Source of the DNA: Acidobacteriota bacterium
GTDB lineage: Bacteria > Acidobacteriota > Blastocatellia > Pyrinomonadales > Pyrinomonadaceae
NCBI GenBank assembly: GCA_013813755.1
Contig: JACCRD010000140.1
Coordinates: 1-17,854, forward strand
Direction of reading: 5' to 3'
Length of the DNA: 17,854 nucleotides
Shown in pieces: positions 7,821-15,553 of the stretch. A program made the position numbers and the translations under genes. Numbering within the stretch: the stretch's first letter is position 1; every line of letters begins with the position of its first letter. Under the pieces are notes generated by a model, which saw nothing but the letters and a program-made list of their open reading frames with translations, was not told where the DNA came from and did not search any database.

Positions 7821-8020
7821 ATTTATTTTAACGGCGCGATTTCGAGCAGACACGCTCTAAAAACTGGACGGCATTTTTTCGGAACCGAAGGAGTATTATG
7901 ACAATAAATTACAATGAGTGAGAGATTTACCGATTACAAATGATAAATTACTGTAAAATAATTTTTTGAACGACAGATTGATAGTTGACTTTAAGCACAA
8001 CGAACAAAGGAAGGAAAAAA
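7821..8020. other. Non-coding spacer with a seven-codon open frame
   Basis: There is no gene of normal size here. A textbook AAGGAG (7888-7893) precedes ATG 7898, but the frame MTINYNE stops at 7919-7921. It may be a leader peptide, the broken start of a lost gene, or chance. A second strong site, AAGGAAGGA (8007-8015), belongs to the frame starting at 8021. Confidence 0.35.
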
Positions 8021-8703
8021 ATGAGCTTAATCGAAAATATAGTTTCCGCCGTGAAACCGCATAATTCGAAAGGTACGATACACGTCGTTGACCGGAGCCC
8101 GCTCAACTGGCTGTATATTATTACAAACACGACGCCGAACGCGCCAGACAGTTGTTTGCCGAAGCCGGTTGGCAAAAAGATAGACGTTTGAAGTTAGCGA
8201 CGGCGAATGAGCGCGAAAATCTGGCGCGAATGATTGCGTCGGACATATCAAACGCTCTAAAAATTGGCGTTGACGTAATTGTTTTTTCTGATGCGGAAAA
8301 GTTAGAGGAACTGCGAAAATTAGCCGAAAAGAAAACCGCGCTCGATTGGGACATTTTTATATATAACTGGAGCGGACAGACGACCGACGCGCCGCCGCTC
8401 GAACTGCACTATCATTTTGTCGGAGCGAACGGCGCATTACGAGCCGGAAAACCGATTGCCGAATTTGAAAAAATGTATGACGAATTTACCGAGCAGACAA
8501 ACATTTTGATGCAGGCGAAAATGGCTTATGATCTTGATAAATTTGTTTATGATGAAGCATTGGCGCTATTTATGTGTTCACCGCAGGCGCTTTACGCGGT
8601 CAACAAAAGCGTTGATTTTACGCCGTATGCGATAACTTTCGAGTTAGCCGATTGCAGCGTGAACAGCAAACATTGGTCACGGCAAACAAAAGATTCGGAT
8701 TGA
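8021..8703 (+). pseudogene. Remnant of an ABC-transporter solute-binding protein (family 5, peptide/nickel type)
   Basis: The frame at about 8113-8703 encodes the C-terminal third of a periplasmic dipeptide/oligopeptide-binding protein (SBP_bac_5). Visible features are YYYKHDAERARQLFAEAGW, a WDIFIYNWSG stretch, the helix FVYDEALALF, then PQALYAVNKSVDFTPY and a closing ELADCSVNSKHWSR, as in full-length relatives of 500-600 residues. About 200 residues remain. Upstream, ATG 8021 with AAGGAAGGA opens a different frame whose SPLNW (near 8097-8111) is the family motif normally just before the YKYDPEKA helix. The reading frame therefore slips by one base between about 8108 and 8122. No signal peptide, N-terminal lobe or permease/ATPase genes are present. 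The open 3' frame with clean codon use suggests recent loss, and a sequencing error at the slip would not restore the missing N-terminal lobe. It ends 24 bases before xdhC. Confidence 0.8.
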
Positions 8704-8727
8704 GTAAGCGGCGTTTGATTCAGCACA

Positions 8728-9840
8728 ATGAAAGAACTGCAAACAATTCTCGAAACGCACTCTGCGTTGAACGCGGGTAAAAACGCTGTGTTGGCGACGG
8801 TTGTTGACGTGCAAGGTTCGAGTTACCGCCTTCCGGGAGCGCGGATGCTAATTGACGAAAGCGGAAAGAGCGTCGGAACGGTCAGCGGCGGTTGTCTGGA
8901 AGCCGACGTTCTCGAACGGGCTAAAAAAGTTTTAGTGAACAATGTGCCGACGGTTATTACTTACGACACGACGCAAAACGAAGATTCGGTTTTCGGGCTT
9001 GGAATGGGCTGCCGCGGCGTGGTTCGCATTCTGCTCGAAGCGGCAAGCGATAATCGTTTATTTGAATTTTGGCGTGAGTGTTTTGAACAGCGAACTCGCG
9101 GCGCGATTGCTACTTTAATTTCTACGGTAGAAGATTTTCCGCTGCCGCTCGGCGCGCGAGTTTTTATGCGGTCAGAAGAAAATTTTGAAATGACTTTTGA
9201 CCGCGTTAATTTTCAAATCAAAGATTTTCTTCAAACTTTTTTGACTGACACGTTTGCGGCTTTATCTGAAAATTGTTCGGGCGCAAAAATTTATGAAAGC
9301 GAAAGAGGCTCGCCAGAATTCTTTATTGAAGTGATTAATCCGCCGATTTCGCTTTTGCTTTTCGGTGCAGGTTATGACGCGCTCCCGGTGGCAAATTTCG
9401 CTAAAAATCTAGGTTGGCGCGTGTCCGTGATTGACCACCGCGCAGCGTGGGCGAATGCCGAGAGATTCGCCAGCGCTGACGAAATTATCGTTTCGGGCGT
9501 CGAGGATTTAGACGCTAATTTATTTGCCGATGAAAATTCAGTCGCGGTCATTATGACGCACAATTATGAGCGCGACCGGGAGATTTTGCGCCGTCTGCTC
9601 GGCTCATCAGTCAGATATATTGGCGCGTTAGGTCCAAAAAAACGCACCGAAAGACTGCTTGCGGAAATCGGCGAAAAATTTTACGGCAAGCAACTTGTTA
9701 AAGTCTACGCGCCCGTCGGGCTCGACATCGGCGCGGAAACGCCGGAAGAAATCGCGCTCGCAATTATTGCCGAAATTCAAAGCGTTTTAGCGAATCGGCA
9801 AGGCGGATTTTTGCGTGAACGCGACGGCGGAATTCATTAA
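8728..9840 (+). CDS. xdhC: XdhC/CoxI family molybdenum-hydroxylase maturation protein
   Basis: A 370-residue homologue of XdhC/CoxI. XdhC binds molybdenum cofactor, supports its sulfuration and delivers it to xanthine dehydrogenase-type enzymes. The N-terminal XdhC_CoxI domain (about 10-105) shows GSSYRLPGARM at 30-40, VSGGCLE at 52-58 with Cys56, and LGMGCRG at 91-97 with Cys95. The C-terminal Rossmann-like domain begins at LLFGAG (210-215). It carries ERDREIL near 281-287, YIGALGPKKR at 297-306 and the family-typical APVGLDIGAETPEE at 328-341. No obvious Shine-Dalgarno precedes ATG 8728. The nucleotidyltransferase that follows, 12 bases downstream, fits the same pathway. The client enzyme is not in the window, so it could serve xanthine, CO or aldehyde-type hydroxylases. 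Confidence 0.93.
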   Translation: MKELQTILETHSALNAGKNAVLATVVDVQGSSYRLPGARMLIDESGKSVGTVSGGCLEADVLERAKKVLVNNVPTVITYDTTQNEDSVFGLGMGCRGVVRILLEAASDNRLFEFWRECFEQRTRGAIATLISTVEDFPLPLGARVFMRSEENFEMTFDRVNFQIKDFLQTFLTDTFAALSENCSGAKIYESERGSPEFFIEVINPPISLLLFGAGYDALPVANFAKNLGWRVSVIDHRAAWANAERFASADEIIVSGVEDLDANLFADENSVAVIMTHNYERDREILRRLLGSSVRYIGALGPKKRTERLLAEIGEKFYGKQLVKVYAPVGLDIGAETPEEIALAIIAEIQSVLANRQGGFLRERDGGIH

Positions 9841-9852
9841 AACGAACAACGA

Positions 9853-10506
9853 ATGATAATGAAATCAACCGATTTAACTTACTATTCTGTGATTTCTACC
9901 AAACATTCCAAAATCGGCTTAATTTTATTGGCGGCAGGCGCGTCCAGCCGAATGGAAAAAATCCCAAAGCAACTGCTCGAATTTCGCGGTAAAACTCTTT
10001 TGCGCTACGCGGCGGAGACGGCTTTGGCTTCCCAATGTCATCCGGTTTGCGTTGTTTTGGGCGCTAATGCCAAAAAGCTTCGAACGGAAATTGCTGATTT
10101 GCCAATTGAAATTACCTTTAATCTAAATTGGGAAATGGGTTTGAGTTCGTCTTTGCAAGCGGGTTTACGGAAAGTGCTGGAAATTGAGTCGAAAATTACC
10201 GCCGTCTGCGTAATGCTTGCTGATCAACCGCTGATAACTGCTGGCATTATTAATAATTTAATAAACATTTTCGAGTGCGGCGAAAATCCGCTGGTCGTTT
10301 GTCAATACGCAGAAACAACGGGCGTTCCGGTAATTTTAGCGCGGAGTTTATTCAACGAAATACACGATCTGAAGGGTGATGCGGGCGCAAAAAAGATTAT
10401 CCAAAAACATTTTGCTTTCGCGGCAAAACTTTTCGTCCCGGAAGCCGCGCTCGACGTTGATTCGTGGGATGATTACGAAAGAATACAAGCGTTTGATCAA
10501 AAATAG
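9853..10506 (+). CDS. mocA: MocA-like nucleotidyltransferase (molybdenum cofactor cytidylyltransferase)
   Basis: A 217-residue NTP-transferase of the MobA/MocA superfamily. MocA joins CMP to molybdopterin to make the MCD cofactor of xanthine-dehydrogenase-type enzymes. It has the nucleotide-binding LLAAGASSRM at 25-34, PKQLLEFRGK at 38-47 with the conserved lysine Lys39, and NWEMGLSSSLQAG at 92-104. The metal-binding LADQPLI is at 122-128, GDAGAKKII at 175-183, and DVDSWDDY at 201-208 near the C-terminus. The order and the MGLSSSL stretch fit MocA better than MobA. The first ~20 residues are outside the family core; ATG 9859 would remove two of them, and no clear ribosome-binding site decides the start. 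It is almost certainly co-transcribed with xdhC (12-base gap). The CTP-versus-GTP preference is inferred from that partnership. Confidence 0.85.
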   Translation: MIMKSTDLTYYSVISTKHSKIGLILLAAGASSRMEKIPKQLLEFRGKTLLRYAAETALASQCHPVCVVLGANAKKLRTEIADLPIEITFNLNWEMGLSSSLQAGLRKVLEIESKITAVCVMLADQPLITAGIINNLINIFECGENPLVVCQYAETTGVPVILARSLFNEIHDLKGDAGAKKIIQKHFAFAAKLFVPEAALDVDSWDDYERIQAFDQK

Positions 10507-10533
10507 TAGAAGGGAAAAAGCAAACCAAATCGA

Positions 10534-11646
10534 TCAAGTGGAAATTTGAACCAGACGCTTTTCTTCGATTAGAGATTTCGCGCCTGAGCCTTCGCTTCGC
10601 AAAATCTCGACTTCTTTGACAAATTCTTCGACAATATCGGCGCCGGAAACTCTGCGCATCGGTACGCCGTCCTTGAAAATCATTCCAACATTACGCCCGA
10701 AAGTGATGCCGAGCTGTGAGTCGTGCGCTTCGCCTGGACCATTGACGGCGCAGCCCATAATTGAAAGATGAAGCGGTTCTTCGACGTGTGCCAGGCGGCG
10801 TTCGACTTCCGTAACGATCTCGACAAAATTATCAATGTCGAGTCTTCCGCAGGTTGGACACGCGACAACCGTCACGCCGCGTTTTCTAAGTTCTAATGAT
10901 TTCAAAATCTCCCAACCGACGCGTACTTCCTCGTGCGGTTCCGCCGCCAGCGAAACGCGAATTGTGTCGCCGATTCCGTCGTAAAGCAGAATTCCCAAAC
11001 CGATTGCCGATTTTATCGAACCGCCAAACGCCGTTCCCGCTTCAGTTACGCCGAGATGAAACGGATATTCGACTTTTTCCGCCATCAGGCGATATGCCGC
11101 GACCGTCCGATTAACGTCCGACGCTTTAAGCGAAATAATCGTATTTGAAAATCCCAAATCTTCAAGAATCCGTACGTGCCGCATACCCGATTCAACAATC
11201 GCTTCGGGCGTCGCTGTCCCGTATTTCTGCAATAAATCTTTTTCGAGCGAGCCGCCGTTGACTCCGATCCTGATCGGTACTTTCTGCGCTTCGGTGGCGC
11301 GGACAACTTCCCTGATTCTTTCGAGCGAACCAATATTTCCCGGGTTCAAACGCAATTTATCAATTCCGGCTTCGAGCGCCATTAAAGCAAGTTTGTAATG
11401 AAAATGAATGTCGGCGACGATTGGAACCGCTGTTCGTTTGCGAATTTCTTTGAGCGCGATTGCCGCGTCTTTGTCGGGCACGGCGATGCGGACAATTTCG
11501 CATCCCGCCACCGTCATTTCTTCGATTTGTTTGATTGTGCCGTCAACGTCGGTTGTGTCGGTCTTCGTCATCGATTGTACCGCCACGGGCGCGCCGCCGC
11601 CGATTTGTACATTTCCAACCATCACCGATTTTGTATTTCTTTTCAT
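10534..11646 (-). CDS. ispG: 4-hydroxy-3-methylbut-2-enyl diphosphate synthase (IspG/GcpE)
   Basis: A 370-residue [4Fe-4S] enzyme of the MEP isoprenoid pathway. It reductively converts MEcPP to HMBPP, usually with flavodoxin or ferredoxin as electron donor. The TIM-barrel domain covers about 1-250, with VQSMTKTDTTD at 23-33, VADIHFHYKLAL at 77-88 and KLRLNPGN at 97-104. The C-terminal cluster domain has Cys263 and Cys266 in ACPTCGR and Cys299 in MGCAVNGPGE, with Glu306 as the likely fourth ligand. The open frame extends to 11703, but those 19 extra residues are a hydrophobic, low-complexity read-through of a dispersed repeat. The family begins at MKRNTKSVMVGN, so I place the start at 11646. 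The stop is 27 bases from the convergent mocA stop. It lies downstream of rseP and dxr on the same strand. Confidence 0.96.
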   Translation of the reverse strand: MKRNTKSVMVGNVQIGGGAPVAVQSMTKTDTTDVDGTIKQIEEMTVAGCEIVRIAVPDKDAAIALKEIRKRTAVPIVADIHFHYKLALMALEAGIDKLRLNPGNIGSLERIREVVRATEAQKVPIRIGVNGGSLEKDLLQKYGTATPEAIVESGMRHVRILEDLGFSNTIISLKASDVNRTVAAYRLMAEKVEYPFHLGVTEAGTAFGGSIKSAIGLGILLYDGIGDTIRVSLAAEPHEEVRVGWEILKSLELRKRGVTVVACPTCGRLDIDNFVEIVTEVERRLAHVEEPLHLSIMGCAVNGPGEAHDSQLGITFGRNVGMIFKDGVPMRRVSGADIVEEFVKEVEILRSEGSGAKSLIEEKRLVQIST

Positions 11647-11672
11647 TTTATTTTTCAAACAAAAATTAAAAA

Positions 11673-11743
11673 GGATGAAGAAAATAAACATGGATAAGAA
11701 CAATTTCCATTGGTCTTTTTATCCTTGCTTATCCACTTCATCC
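11673..11743. repeat. Dispersed palindromic repeat of the ATCC/GGAT type between rseP and ispG
   Basis: Two pairs of perfect eight-base arms are visible. GGATGAAG (11673-11680) matches CTTCATCC (11736-11743), and TGGATAAG (11691-11698) matches CTTATCCA (11728-11735). The left arms are split by a ten-base AT insert, while the right arms are adjacent. The right side reads as a string of ATCC units (TTTTTATCC, TTGCTTATCC, ACTTCATCC), a repeat style I recall as common in intergenic DNA of environmental bacteria. It occupies most of the 112-base rseP-ispG gap and could fold in the transcript. Confidence 0.55.
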
Positions 11744-11758
11744 CGGTCAATTAAATGT

Positions 11759-13129
11759 TTATTTTCCGAAAAGGCGCGAAATATCAAAGAATATTGTCGT
11801 CACCATCAGCAGCAAAATAATGCCTAACCCGACAAGCTGGATTTTTTCCTTAACCGCCATCGAAACTGCTATTCCAAACAATCCTAGAAAACCTTCAACC
11901 GCCAGAAGCGCGATTTGTCCGCCGTCAAGCATCGGAATCGGCAGAAGGTTAAACACTCCTAAGTTTAAACTGATCAAAGCAAGAATCGAAACGAGTCCAG
12001 CAAACCCCTGTTCGTGAACAACTTTGGAAATTATCTGGACAATCCCGATTGGTCCCGCAAGACCCGCGTCTTTCGCCGAACGCTCGCCGGAGAAAAGCTG
12101 CCCGAAAACCTTGCCTGTCAGGCGAATAATTTCAAGATTTGAATTAACCGCAAAAGTCGCCGCCTGCGCGATGTTTGCCGGTTCGCGCGTCATAATCTGT
12201 TCGGGAGCGAACGCTGCGCCGACCTTGAAATTTCCGTCGTCTTCCTGTTTTGGCTGAACGGTTAATTCTTTTCGTTCACCGCCGCGCTCGACAAGAAGTT
12301 TGATTGGTACGCCGTTTGTGCCGCGAATCAAGTTTGGAACTTCGCTTGAATTACGGATCGGCTGCCCGTTAAAAGTCAGAACTTTATCACCTGCCTGCAA
12401 TCCTGCCATCGCCGCCGGTTTATCGGGTGAAACGGCATTGACAACCACCGGTTCGACGCCCATATCCGGTTCTAAATCAAGCGTTCCCATCACATTGCCG
12501 TCCTTGACAACTTTTGAAGGTTTAATTTTTAAGGGCAGTTTTTGTCCTTCGCGTTCGACAACGATTGAAACTTCTTTTTCCGGCATTACCAGCGCATCGT
12601 GTTCGATGCGTCCCCAAGTCGGATTTTCCACGCCATCAAACTGAACAATTCGGTCACCAAGTTTGATACTTGCCTGTTCTGCCGCGCCGCCCGTTTTGAT
12701 GACGCCAACAACCGGTGCAGGCATCGAAGGCAAACCCATCATCAGAGCGCCAAAAAACGGAATTGCCAGCGCGAGCAAAATATTCATAAACGGTCCGCCG
12801 ATCATTACCAAAAACTTCTGCCAGCGCGGACGCAGTTCGTAAAGCTCGGATTCGGGAACGACTTCACCTTCCGATTCTCCACCTTCAAGCGCTCCGGTCG
12901 CTTCGTCACCGTAAAGTTTGACGTAAGCGCCGAGCGGAATCGCGCTGATCCGGTAATCGGTATGCCCGATTTTTTTGCCCCAGATGCGCGGACCTAAACC
13001 AAAAAACGAATACGCTTCGACCCGCATTCCAAGCAGTTTGGCAACGGCGAAATGTCCAAATTCGTGGATGTTGATGGCGATGCCGAGAACAAAAATGACG
13101 GCTAAAATAACTATTATAAAATCGGGCAT
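11759..13129 (-). CDS. rseP: RIP metalloprotease, site-2 protease family
   Basis: A 456-residue inner-membrane zinc protease that cuts transmembrane helices such as anti-sigma factors and leftover signal peptides. The HExxH motif is His22-Glu23-His26 (NIHEFGHF) inside the first membrane helix. The second half of the active site is NLLPIPMLDGG at 394-404, with metal ligand Asp402. Two PDZ domains lie in the periplasmic insert at about 138-215 (GGAAEQASIKLGDRI) and 226-295 (SPDKPAAMAGLQAGDKVL). Other hydrophobic helices are near 105-132, 375-395 and 425-448. I start it at MPDFIIV (13129) because AGAGGA lies 9 bases upstream. The longer frame to 13174 adds a charged leader before the helix. The dxr-rseP-ispG order is common in bacteria. 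A Uma2-type gene here separates it from dxr, with a 100-base gap. Confidence 0.95.
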   Translation of the reverse strand: MPDFIIVILAVIFVLGIAINIHEFGHFAVAKLLGMRVEAYSFFGLGPRIWGKKIGHTDYRISAIPLGAYVKLYGDEATGALEGGESEGEVVPESELYELRPRWQKFLVMIGGPFMNILLALAIPFFGALMMGLPSMPAPVVGVIKTGGAAEQASIKLGDRIVQFDGVENPTWGRIEHDALVMPEKEVSIVVEREGQKLPLKIKPSKVVKDGNVMGTLDLEPDMGVEPVVVNAVSPDKPAAMAGLQAGDKVLTFNGQPIRNSSEVPNLIRGTNGVPIKLLVERGGERKELTVQPKQEDDGNFKVGAAFAPEQIMTREPANIAQAATFAVNSNLEIIRLTGKVFGQLFSGERSAKDAGLAGPIGIVQIISKVVHEQGFAGLVSILALISLNLGVFNLLPIPMLDGGQIALLAVEGFLGLFGIAVSMAVKEKIQLVGLGIILLLMVTTIFFDISRLFGK

Positions 13130-13229
13130 TATTATAAATTCCTCTTTAAAAATTTTCTGACTGCTTAGAAACAAGTTCCGGCGGTCAAGTTGTCAGTAAA
13201 AGTGTAAATCTCTCTCGGAAGTTTGGCAA

Positions 13230-13856
13230 CTACGGCAGGATTTCGGTAACTTTGATGCTCGCCTCCGGCGCGGCAAGCGGCGAAACTTCATCGCCTTCGG
13301 TAAAAATTTTAATTTCCGTATAAATGAAACCGAGTTTTCGGTCTTTAATCGGACGGCGATAAATTTCTAAACAACGGTTTTTCAAATTCAAAATCCAGTA
13401 ATCGGAAATTTTGTTTTCTGCATATAAACTTGCTTTTTTTGTGCGATCAAAATTCAAAGTCGTATCGGAAACTTCAATAATCAACTCGGCAACTCTTGGA
13501 TGAGACTCGTTGTAATCGCGGATTGCGCCTTTCACGACCGCCACGTCCGGCTCAGGCGCGTCGGTTTTGCCAAAATTCATCGGTAACTGACTATCAACAA
13601 TAAAACCTTTTGCAAAAATATTTCTTAGAAGTTCAATAACTAATCTCACGGCGGTTGCATGGGCTGATTTCATCGGTGACATTTCAATAATTTCTCCTTT
13701 TATCAATTCAACCCGCTTGCCCTCAAAAAAACCGTGTTCCGCCATTAGATAATATTGATTGCGCGTCCAGCGTACTGTTTTTGGCTCGCCATTTGTTTTT
13801 ATTTTTTCGGGTTGAATTGTCGTTTGAGTTTTCACTTGTTCTAAAACCGCGTTCAT
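13230..13856 (-). CDS. Uma2 family protein (PD-(D/E)XK nuclease fold)
   Basis: A 208-residue Uma2/DUF820 protein, a fold of the PD-(D/E)XK restriction-endonuclease type. The biological role of the family is poorly known. The N-terminal ~28 residues are a polar tail. Then come WTRNQYYLMAEHGFF and ELIKGEIIEMSP (50-61), the usual family opening. The presumed active site is Asp104 (PEPDVAVV), Glu128 (LIIEVSD) and a Lys140-Lys141 pair (DRTKKASLYAE), followed by SDYWILNLKN. All expected acidic and basic residues are present. ATG 13856 is chosen over the longer frame to 13883 because TGAGGT (13864-13869) sits 7 bases upstream. That ribosome site contains the TGA stop of dxr, so the two genes are probably translationally linked. 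Uma2 genes are usually multicopy in cyanobacteria and Acidobacteriota, so this may be a mobile or recently inserted copy. Confidence 0.9.
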   Translation of the reverse strand: MNAVLEQVKTQTTIQPEKIKTNGEPKTVRWTRNQYYLMAEHGFFEGKRVELIKGEIIEMSPMKSAHATAVRLVIELLRNIFAKGFIVDSQLPMNFGKTDAPEPDVAVVKGAIRDYNESHPRVAELIIEVSDTTLNFDRTKKASLYAENKISDYWILNLKNRCLEIYRRPIKDRKLGFIYTEIKIFTEGDEVSPLAAPEASIKVTEILP

Positions 13857-13866
13857 AATTTTTACC

Positions 13867-15048
13867 TCAATTTGCCAAAGCAATTTTCGCCGTATTCTCC
13901 AGAAACATTATAGCCTGTTTTCTCGCCCGGGCATCAGTTTCGAGAATAATTTCTAAACTTGTGGCGGCTTTTGATTGGTGTTCATTCATTACGCTTTCGA
14001 TGATTTTCGGAATGTCGGACAGACGAATTTTATCATCGAGAAACGCGCCGACGACGATTTCGTTAGCGGCATTAAGAGCCGCGGGCATCGTGCCGCCGAT
14101 TTTCAGAGCTTTGTAAGCTAAAGCTAAACACGGAAATTTATCTAAATCAGGATTTTCAAATGTCAGATGCGACAATGCGGCAAAATCGAGCGGCGGTAAT
14201 TGACAAGGTTTTCGCGCCGGAAAAGTTAGAGCGTATTGAATCGCGTGCCGCATATCGGTGACGCCGAGCTGCGCAATAATCGAATTATCGACAAGTTCAA
14301 TCATCGAATGAACAATTGACTGCGGATGGACGACGACCGAAATTTCGCCAGCCGAAAAGCCGAAAAGCCAGTGCGCTTCGATCACTTCCAAACCTTTATT
14401 CATCAGAGTCGCGCTGTCAATCGTAACTTTATCACCCATCTGCCAGGTCGGATGATTTAAGGCTTCGGCGCGCGTCGCGTTTTCGATTTCCTGTTTTGTT
14501 TTCGTGCGAAAAGGTCCGCCCGAAGCCGTTAAAATCAAGCGTTTGACTTCCCGCCTTTGTTCGCCGCGCAAACATTGATGAACCGCGTTGTGTTCGGAAT
14601 CAACCGGCAAGATTTCCGCTTTATTTTCCCGCGCCGCTTTGGTCATCAATTCGCCCGCCATCACAAGCGTTTCTTTGTTGGCGAGCGCGACTCTTTTTCC
14701 CGTTTCGAGCGCGCGCAAAGTCGGCACAAATCCGATCGCGCCGACAATTGCCGAAACAACCGTTTCCGCTTTTTCGTGAGTCGCAACGTTGATCAAACCT
14801 TTTTCGCCAATCTCAATTTTCGGCGTTTTAACGTTTATTTTATGAATTTCCCGTAAAAGATTTTCCGCGCAAATTTCATTTTCGACGGCGACAAGTTCAG
14901 GTTTGAATACGGAAATTTGTTCAGCGAGCTTCTCGACATTTTTTCCTGCGCCGAGCGCGACAACGCAAATATCGCCTAAAAATTCAACTACTTTCAGCGT
15001 ATTGCACCCGATTGAACCGGTTGAACCTAAAATGGAAACAGCTTTCAT
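13867..15048 (-). CDS. dxr: 1-deoxy-D-xylulose-5-phosphate reductoisomerase
   Basis: A 393-residue NADPH-dependent DXP reductoisomerase, the committed step of the MEP isoprenoid pathway (DXP to MEP). GSTGSIG at 8-14 is the NADPH-binding loop. ANKETLVMAG at 123-132 carries Lys125. The metal site is Asp150, Glu152 (PVDSEHNA) and Glu221 (MNKGLEVIEA). TASGGPFR at 174-181 and NHPTWQMGDKVTIDSATL at 198-215 are the signature substrate-loop motifs, and the C-terminal helical domain runs from about 300. The length is normal. No strong ribosome-binding site precedes ATG 15048. A candidate promoter is upstream at 15091-15119. It heads a minus-strand series dxr, Uma2, rseP, ispG, whose first and last members act in the same pathway. 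Confidence 0.97.
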   Translation of the reverse strand: MKAVSILGSTGSIGCNTLKVVEFLGDICVVALGAGKNVEKLAEQISVFKPELVAVENEICAENLLREIHKINVKTPKIEIGEKGLINVATHEKAETVVSAIVGAIGFVPTLRALETGKRVALANKETLVMAGELMTKAARENKAEILPVDSEHNAVHQCLRGEQRREVKRLILTASGGPFRTKTKQEIENATRAEALNHPTWQMGDKVTIDSATLMNKGLEVIEAHWLFGFSAGEISVVVHPQSIVHSMIELVDNSIIAQLGVTDMRHAIQYALTFPARKPCQLPPLDFAALSHLTFENPDLDKFPCLALAYKALKIGGTMPAALNAANEIVVGAFLDDKIRLSDIPKIIESVMNEHQSKAATSLEIILETDARARKQAIMFLENTAKIALAN

Positions 15049-15090
15049 AAATAATCAATTACCCGGCGGCAAATTTTGTCTTTACTTAAC

Positions 15091-15119
15091 TTTACATTAA
15101 AAAAGTATTTTTTTTCCAA
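15091..15119 (-). promoter_or_regulatory. dxr: Candidate promoter for dxr
   Basis: Read on the minus strand, TTGGAA (15114-15119) and TGTAAA (15091-15096) are 17 bases apart. They lie 43 bases upstream of the dxr start. The spacing is ideal, but the -10 is a weak match and the region is AT-rich. Confidence 0.35.
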
Positions 15120-15221
15120 CTATTACGTTTTGGGGCGTGTCATAAGTTGCGAGTCAGCTTTCGGAATTGGTTTTTTAGGGATTTCGTTTTTGACCAAAAA
15201 AATTACAGAGGGAGAAATAAT

Positions 15222-15527
15222 ATGAAGAAATTTTTAGCTTTAGCAGTACTTTTAATGTCGGCGGTGGCTTTCGTCCCGTCGGTTGAAGCAAAATTGAATA
15301 GTGCAGCGGCGAATACTGTCAGTGAACCGCAAATTCGTGTTCAAATCGGACAAAATCGCCGTGGTCGTTATAATCAACAACGTCGCGCCGTCCGCACATA
15401 TACGCGGAATGTTCGTGTCGGCAGACAGCTTTATCGTGAAACTTATCGCGTTACTTATCGCGCAAACGGTTCGACCCGAACGCAATTACTCAGACGCGTC
15501 CGCATCGGTCGCGTCAGTCGTTATTAA
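15222..15527 (+). CDS. Small secreted arginine-rich protein, function unknown
   Basis: I do not recognise a named family. The protein has 101 residues. ATG 15222 is preceded by GAGGGAG (15208-15214), which decides the start over the longer frame from 15147. Residues 1-23 are a clear signal peptide: MKK, a hydrophobic core LALAVLLMSAVAF, then VEA as a signal peptidase I site. The mature part of about 78 residues contains 19 arginines, one lysine and only two acidic residues, so it is very basic. The arginines lie in regularly spaced short patterns (TYTRNVRVGRQLYRETYRVT), suggesting alternating beta strands with Arg and Tyr exposed. The chain ends RVRIGRVSRY. Such a product could bind anionic surfaces, LPS, nucleic acid or extracellular polymer, but that is speculation. 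It is divergent from dxr and convergent with the DinB-like gene. Confidence 0.8.
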   Translation: MKKFLALAVLLMSAVAFVPSVEAKLNSAAANTVSEPQIRVQIGQNRRGRYNQQRRAVRTYTRNVRVGRQLYRETYRVTYRANGSTRTQLLRRVRIGRVSRY

Positions 15528-15553
15528 TTACTGAACAAATTGGTAAAAAATTT

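Noticed and set aside
8100..8125. Programmed -1 frameshift joining the 8021 frame to the transporter C-terminus
   Set aside because: There is no slippery heptamer (X XXY YYZ) or clear downstream structure, and most of the N-terminal lobe is missing, so gene decay is simpler.
11647..11703. Nineteen-residue hydrophobic N-terminal extension of IspG
   Set aside because: IspG is cytosolic and its family starts near MKRNTK; the extension is read-through of a dispersed repeat.
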